DNA from: Tetraselmis striata
Lineage: Eukaryota > Chlorophyta > Chlorodendrophyceae > Chlorodendrales > Chlorodendraceae
Reading direction: 5' to 3'
Length of the DNA: 64,000 nt
NCBI GenBank assembly: GCA_006384855.1
Contig: VCJN01000999.1
Span: 1 to 64,000 of the forward strand
Shown here piece by piece: positions 58,240 to 64,000 of the stretch; the first letter of the stretch is position 1, and every line of letters starts with the position of its first letter. The notes under the pieces were generated by a model. That model was given only the letters and a program-made list of their open reading frames with translations. It ran no database searches and was not told the origin of the DNA. Position numbers and translations under genes: made by a program.

Positions 58240-58738
58240 AGGGCTTTCATGGTTTAGCGAAAGCGTGGAGGGAAAACGGAGTCAGGGGGGGCGCTGCGTG
58301 GAACGCAGCGAAAACTGGAAGATGGCAGGCTCAGCTGTTCTGGCTGCTTTTATATCTACTCGTGCTGCACCCAACAAAGGGGGCAACAACAGTTATTAGT
58401 TCCCGTACCACTGAGCAGCACTTGTAGCTACAAAGCGGTTAGGTCAAGGATGGAAACCCCATAAACTAGTTTAGATCATTTCAAAGTTGAGTCTGGTTTT
58501 GCCAGTCTTGAGCGAACGTAGAGAGCGGTGGATTGACGGAGAAGGGGTAGCGCCAAGTCATGAAGGAGGCACTGGGAAGGCCACCGCTGCGGAGTCCTGT
58601 TGGACTTGGAAGTGGCGGAGGGGGCGATGTGGCCAAAGAAGAGCCACGCACGCGCCAGGTGAAGGTAGAACTTGAGGATGACGTAGTCCAGAACGGCGTC
58701 AGAGTTAGTGGCCCAAGCGGTAGCGGATGGGGACCATG

Positions 58739-59968
58739 TCACTCTGATGGCGTTCGCTGCAGGGGCTGCGCAGTTGCGAAGACTGTGTGAGGTTCAGGAA
58801 GCGCTAGCAGGGGGGCAGCGTTGACTAGACTGATGGCTGCAAACAGCCAGTCTGACATTGTAGCCGCAGTCCAAGGGTTTGACTGCTCAGCCGAAGTGAC
58901 AGCCCAGAGTTTGATGTAGCCAAGCCAACAGTAACCAGGGGGACAGATCGGACGTTGTCGATGAAGTGGTGCAAGAGACGTGCCACTTGAGGTTGCCCGG
59001 ACGCTAGAAGGGGAAGTACGCGCAGGTTGTCGGGTCCTCGACCAGCACGCGCCCTTGAGCAATCGGAAGGTGATGTCGTAGTTGTCGACACGCCTCTCTT
59101 GCACTCGACAGGAGACGCCACTGAGGCCCCTGGCATAGAGCATGAGGTTGACAACCGAGACCAAGAGGTTCGGAAGTCGAGGTGGTACTCTGGGTAAAAA
59201 ACAGGCACAATTAGCTCGGCCATTGCGACGAAGCGGTAGGCTACATCCGCAGGCAGAGGAACACGCAAAGGGGCAGCGTCCAGCCGGTGGTGACGCAGCA
59301 TCAGTCCATGCCTCGTTGAAGTTAGGCGTAGGCTGCCCTTGGCGGTTGGAGCGAGGTTGTGCAGCTCGAAGAACGTGTTGATCGCAGACAGGTGCGTTCG
59401 CTCGTCCGAGCCGATCGCGTCCTGCAGCCGGATGTGGCGCAGCCCAGGGAGCGACAGGCTCGGGCTCGGCAGTCACGTACGTGCGTTGTTTTACTGACAG
59501 AGTTCCACCGGTACGACTACTGTCCGCAAAGTACTCGGCAGCAGCGGTTAAGTTCCCGGCGGTTGGCCGGTAGCTGCTGGACGGGTTTGCAGTAGCTCCA
59601 GTACGGGTTTGCGGGGCTAGGTTCAGGTAAGAGGGCCGCCCCGCGCGCCCTTCGCGCTCGTAGCGCTTGTCACGTGCATAACGTACACACGCGAATCTTG
59701 GTCGTTGCGAACCAGTTGTAACACGCAGTGTAACAACCGACGGACGCAGAGACGGGATGGTAAGAAAACCGTTTGGCTGGGTCGCCATGTGCAGGTGTGC
59801 GGATGGTTGAGCCGCACTCGGCTGTAGCTGTAAGAAGCGCCGCACCGAGGAAGGTCTAAATGAAGTCTGTAAGGTGGGGGGAGGGTCAGGTCCGGACACA
59901 GGGCGCTCATCTCGCCGTTGAGCTGCAAGGGTGCGTCTTGCGGCGGTCACCGAAAGGTGGCCTCGCAA
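58739..59968 (-). pseudogene. Gag-like protein, downstream part, frame-disrupted
   Basis: The longest frame (409 residues) is low-complexity and probably only partly real. A better protein-like reading switches frame near 59370-59300 (SAINTFFELHNLAPTAKGSL, VPLPADVAYRFVAMAELIVP, VFYPEYHLDF) and back later (LLHHFIDNVRSVPLV). Frameshifts imply decay. Family not recognised. Confidence 0.35.
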
Positions 59969-60004
59969 AGCTCCAGCAGCTCCGACGAAAGGCGCCCCAC
60001 ACCG

Positions 60005-60880
60005 TCATTCGCGCTCTCCTTCGCGGCCACGCCTACGCCCACCGCCACGTCCTCGCTCACGCCCGCGACCTGCAGCTGCAGCCGCCACTCGAGCAGTAGC
60101 GGTCGCCTTTGCGCTGCTGGCAACAGTCGCCGCGAAGACACGGCCCTCGCAGTCCTTCGTGAGGTCCCCAAAAATCGCGGAACCCAGATGCTCCGAAGCA
60201 GGCTGAAAATGCTGAGCTAGCAGCACGTCCAGAACACCTTGGTCATCACGCACACGCTTGATCTCATTCGGCCTCCGCAGGAGGGCCGGACGGAAACGAA
60301 ACGCCTTGGCGATGGCCTCGGCGTGACTCCGAGCTCTCGCGAGGTTAGGGGTGAAGTCCTGATTAACGAAAAGGGCGTAAGGTAGCAGCTCGTCGAGAGC
60401 CACGAAAAGTGCGGCCGGGTAGGCCCCGAAACACGACATCCACAGGTACTCCTCCTGGGTCGGCAAACGCCGGTCATCCTGCTTGAGGTACTCGTTCGTT
60501 AGGTCTGCACTCAGGGGAAAGGGTCCTGGCGCTCGGCTGACCGGTTGAACGACCTCTAAACCAGACTCTGCTCTCTGCAGTAGCTCTGGCACCGCGAGGT
60601 AGTCATCCTCGGCACTCACGGATTTTGCTCCGACATGGCCGCTCTGGGCTAGCTCTAGCAAGTCGGGGCGCTCTGCGGCTCCCCCGCTGCCTGTCGGCTG
60701 TCCCGCAATGCGCTGCCCGGAGCCGGAGCCATGTGCCCCTTCCCCACCAACAACGCGATCACGAGCCGTCAATTGCGCCATAGCTGTAGCCGAATCTCGC
60801 AGTAATGAAGACGGAGCCCTCATATCTGCGTTCAGCGGCCCCAACATCGGCTCGGCGACGGGTTCTTCTCCATCTGGCAT
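60005..60880 (-). CDS. Gag-like protein, N-terminal part
   Basis: The likely start is the ATG at 60880 (MPDGEEPVAEPMLGPLNADM). Open for about 290 residues. Helical core: NEYLKQDDRRLPTQEEYLWM, then ALDELLPYALFVNQDFTPNL and ARARSHAEAIAKAFRFRPAL, followed by a basic Arg/Gly tail (RGRERGRGGGRRRG) able to bind nucleic acid. No catalytic motif. Position after a terminal repeat suggests gag of a retroelement. Confidence 0.45.
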   Translation of the reverse strand: MPDGEEPVAEPMLGPLNADMRAPSSLLRDSATAMAQLTARDRVVGGEGAHGSGSGQRIAGQPTGSGGAAERPDLLELAQSGHVGAKSVSAEDDYLAVPELLQRAESGLEVVQPVSRAPGPFPLSADLTNEYLKQDDRRLPTQEEYLWMSCFGAYPAALFVALDELLPYALFVNQDFTPNLARARSHAEAIAKAFRFRPALLRRPNEIKRVRDDQGVLDVLLAQHFQPASEHLGSAIFGDLTKDCEGRVFAATVASSAKATATARVAAAAAGRGRERGRGGGRRRGREGERE

Positions 60881-61185
60881 AGTAACGCACGGACGTACGG
60901 ACGAGAATATCACACTCGGGTGGCGAGCCGGGTGTGGTCTTGAACAACCTGGGGTGACCTTGCTCGCAACGGGTTACGAGACAGTTTTTACATCGCTGCG
61001 TGGAACGCAGCGAAAACTGGAAGATGGCAGGCTCAGCTGTTCTGGCTGCTTTTATATCTACTCGTGCTGCACCCAACAAAGGGGGCAACAACAGTTACTA
61101 GTTCCCGTACCACTGAGCAGCACTTGTAGCTACAAAGCGGTTAGGTCAAGGATGGAAACCCCATAAACTAGTTTAGATCATTTCA

Positions 61186-62400
61186 CAAATGCGCACTACA
61201 AACAGAACAGCAACTAGTCGCTATGAAAGGTTGCCAGCGAAAGAGAGACATAAGCCTGAAACCAAGGTCGAGCAGGAGGACAGGGAGCCAAGAACCAAGA
61301 AGGAGCCAAGGGAACCACAAAGTCGCTTAGCTGCCAGGAACCAAAGGGACCCCCGCCCCGGGGTAGGCTATCAGCCGCGGCGAGGACGTTTGTAGCCAGG
61401 GAGTTCATTTGGTTAGGTTATTAGTCAGGTTATTTCGTCAGCGCCGGAGGACTCCACTGCCTTTATTTTGGGCGGGGTCCCCCCATCCCTCTACGGCCCT
61501 CTGGATTTTACTGGGAATGGGCATTTTTCCCAGTTTAATCTTTATATGGCGTGGGGCGCTCCCTCACGTTACCCTTTTTGTTGCACACGTAGGGACTATG
61601 CACTCCCGAAATGCTTTGCTCCGCGGGATGGGGCTTGCCCCAACTCGCATTACACTCGACTGAGGCGGACGCCGAAACGGGCAGGGCGGACCTTTCGTGG
61701 CGCCAGTGCCGGGTATTATGATGGCCGCAGTATTATTTTATAAGGTGATCCAACAGTGATAATGGCGTTCAATTAATCTTGCAGAATGCTACTTCGGCGA
61801 TTTGCTTGTTTACTACAACGGAGCGTCGCCTACCCAGAGCTTTCCGCCGTAAGTGGATCACTGCCAAAACGGCCCTCGTAGAGACGCTGCAAGGGCTCTA
61901 CGAGTTCCAATGGGATTAGTAGTTACATCACTACGGTGCTATATCGGGAGTTATCGGGTGAGGGCAAAGTACCTGCTGCACTGGTTCGTCGTCGGGCGGT
62001 GCCAGGAAGGGCCGGGGAGGGGTTTACTACCCGTACGTGTACTTTTTCCCCCCGCCCCCGGGACAGTACTGGCACCTGTGAAACCCTTGCAGCGTCTCTA
62101 CGACGGCCGTTTAGGCGGCAGCAATCCAGTTATGGAAAGCCCTGGGTACCCCTAGGCGACGCTCCGTTGTAGTCATCAAGCAAATTGCCGAAGCATTCTG
62201 CAAGACTAATTAGAGGCCAGTGATGGAACTTCGAACAGAGTTGGATCACCGTCTAAAACATGCACTGCCACTGCACGGCACTGACCACGAAAGGTTCGCC
62301 CTACCCGTTTGGGCGTCGGCCCATTCGAGTAATGCGAGTTGGGGCTAGCCCCAACCCGCGGAGCAAGCATTTCGGGACTGCGATACATGTGCAACCAAGA
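61186..62400 (+). repeat. Foldback element: repeat modules C, B', A', A, B
   Basis: 61590-61720 (B') and 61740-61900 (A') are the reverse complements of 62268-62400 (B) and 62081-62256 (A), so the unit forms a long hairpin with arms of about 320 nt and a spacer of about 180 nt. Module C (61188-61330) matches the reverse complement of 20020-20150. The A-B junction here preserves the pre-insertion site of the Harbinger-like element at 18418. Short Arg-rich frames are likely non-functional. Confidence 0.75.
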
Positions 62401-62641
62401 AGGCAATACGAGTACAGTACCCGTACTTGTTCCGACCTCGTACACGCCTGGCTGTAATAGCATTATCGTCGTCCCCATACGAGTACTGATTTTTTTCTGT
62501 ACTGATCTGAATTACAAAAAGGGCAGTAACAAATCCACCTACTGCTAAAAGTATGTAGGACTAGAAAATCACCACATCAAGCCGCCGAAAAGCGGCCCGC
62601 ATCCCGCATGAGGCGGGATGGATGAGTGATGCGCACGCGGT

Positions 62642-64000
62642 TCAGAGTCCGGGCCACGCGTGCACGTGTGTGTGGGTGATCCTCGGACGTGATGTGCAGC
62701 TTCTGCAACGGGATGGCAGACGAATCTGCGTCGCCTGATGATAGAGGCAGCGAGCGCGCTCTCGAGCGGCCACCAAGCTCAGGACCCCGAGGAAATCTCT
62801 TGCGAGCAAGGCCTCCTGGTGAGCCCGGGTGGTGCACCGAGTGCCCCGCGATGAGAGGGCACCCCGATCCGCAGCCAAGCATGCGATACCGCGCACTGTT
62901 CGGCGCACCCCCTTGCTCACCTCACCCACTGTGCTGAAGACCATACCCGTGTACTCCGACATGTCCAGGATGTCTCGAAGAGGACCCTCCTGTCCGGGCT
63001 CCGTGTTGTGCCACGCCGCATCCCGCGCTGCCAACCCCCGTTGTATGTCGCCCAACAGGGAGCGCTCAAACCGATCCACAGCTGTGGCCCGGGGCACTGC
63101 AGTGTACTTGACCCCGTACCGCATAGTCTTGAACTCCAGCAGCGTGGACTTCAAGCTCCGGGGATCATAGCTCCCGGTCACGACGTTGAACGCCGGAAGG
63201 GAGAGCTCTGCGTCCGGCACTAGGTCCTTGAGTTCATCCCTAAGTACGGTGTTGTCTAGAGGCACTGCCTGCTGGAACAAGTCATCCACCTCCCGCCGTA
63301 CAGCGATACCTAGGTCGTGAACATAGTGATCGCGGAAGGCATCTGCGATAGCGTCGTGCTGTACACGCCAGTGAGCGTCTCCAGGCGCCGGGAGATTCAT
63401 GAGCGCGTCGCCGTATAGGTCAAAAGTGACGGGGTTGTGCTCAGTCGAGGGCAGAATGATCTGGCTCCCAACCACCGGGGCCAAACACGGGCTAGGCAGA
63501 AAGAAGTACCCGGCAGCGAACTCCCGCAGCTCGTGCGGAGTCATGACCGTCCGCGCGGTGGGGATGGCCGCTGTCCACATGCCTGACGCCGCGTCGAGCT
63601 GGCTGAACAAGATCCGTTCCCTACATGTCACAGGGAGAGCGCACACCTCATTTCGAAGCCGAGAGTTGTTGGCCTTGTCTAGAAATGCCGCCAGCTCCTT
63701 TTGCGAGCCCGACGCAGCCTCCACTTCCCGCTCCATCACGCGCGCATCGGCGGGCGGAAGAAGTTGCGTTGAAGCTGCCTCGGCCAAGTACGGACCCGAG
63801 CGACGGCTCGCTTGGCAGATAGGAGCTTGCTCATCAGGCTGGCGTCTACCTCCTCTCGCAGCTCCTCCGCCTTGCTGCGCATGTACGCCTGCACATACTC
63901 TGGCTATCCGAGCGGCACGTTGAGGACCGCGATAGATGCCGTGATGGCCATCTAGCTCGGGCCACTCGATGTCGGCCAGAGCCTCACGCCGCGCGGCTCC
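62642..64000 (-). pseudogene. C-terminal part of a retrotransposon polyprotein: RT thumb and PD-(D/E)XK endonuclease-like domain
   Basis: From the window edge, IAVLNVPLG, EYVQAYMRSKAEELREEVDA and SLMSKLLSAKRAV resemble the RT thumb of algal non-LTR elements, then the frame shifts near 63780. The 381-residue frame that follows has CRERILFSQLDAASGMWTAA with IPT, GDALMNLPAPGDAHWRVQHD, then LVPDAELSLPA and LLEFKTMRYG (PD...ExK order) and GMVFSTVGEVSKGVR. The conserved Cys/His residues expected before the nuclease are partly missing. A frameshift near 63780 and in-frame stops around 63895-63950 suggest a dead copy. The 5' part lies beyond the window. Confidence 0.5.

Larger units (their letters stand above)
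58240..61185 (-). mobile_element. Gag-like retroelement between 192-bp direct repeats
   Basis: 58292-58483 and 60994-61185 are direct repeats of the same length with about one or two differences (for example agttattag versus agttactag). Both begin at a hairpin (CGCTGCG/CGCAGCG) and end ...gatcatttca. The left copy extends to about 58240. On the minus strand a gag-like frame starts about 110 nt inside the right repeat. The structure is that of a short LTR- or DIRS-type non-autonomous element. No RT lies between the repeats. Confidence 0.6.

Noticed and set aside
58739-59968. 409-residue frame as an intact cellular gene
   Set aside because: Protein-like sequence is in several frames, and the locus lies between direct repeats; better explained as a decayed retroelement.

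Overview
This window is nuclear DNA of a eukaryote, most likely a green alga of the chlamydomonad/volvocine type (inference). The genes are GC-rich and split into many short exons with GT-AG introns. Two of the four genes have TGTAA, the usual algal poly(A) signal of that group, downstream of the stop. The gene content also fits: a kangaroo/DIRS-like retrotransposon, a KP-43/sporangin-type subtilase, and a soluble-type adenylyl cyclase. There are no operons, no Shine-Dalgarno sites and no CRISPR array.

Layout. 0.8-3.65 kb (+): a two-exon multipass membrane protein with a possible HET-like cytosolic domain. 4.6-17.6 kb (-): a 32-exon subtilisin-like protease of about 2,160 residues. It has a signal peptide, a KP-43-type catalytic core with a PA insert, about six Cys-rich Ig-like repeats, one membrane helix, and a cytosolic tail carrying ubiquitin-interacting motifs. 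17.7-29.8 kb: nested transposons. A PIF/Harbinger-like element with TAA target duplication sits inside an older repeat, followed by a decayed DIRS/kangaroo-like retrotransposon whose recombinase and RT/RNase H genes converge, then a Cys-rich EsV-1-7-like fragment. 29.86-30.5 kb: a composite hexanucleotide array. 31.4-38.5 kb (-): a 12-exon gene joining a ZNF598/HEL2-type RING-C2H2 ubiquitin ligase to an NFX1-type R3H C-terminus. 39.7-44.5 kb (+): a second decayed DIRS-like RT element. 45.9-57.7 kb (-): a 12-exon, ADCY10-like cyclase-ATPase with a predicted N-terminal acylation signal. 58.2-64 kb: a gag-like element between 192-bp direct repeats, a foldback element, and the C-terminal part of a REL-endonuclease-type retrotransposon.

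For the three minus-strand genes I read splice sites by hand. Nearly all exon joins conserve reading frame, which is the main support for the gene models; three joins remain unresolved and are stated. The genes do not form one pathway. Ubiquitin biology appears twice (UIM tail on the protease; RING ligase), and a strong strand-specific pattern of C-tracts just after 5' splice sites runs through all genes.
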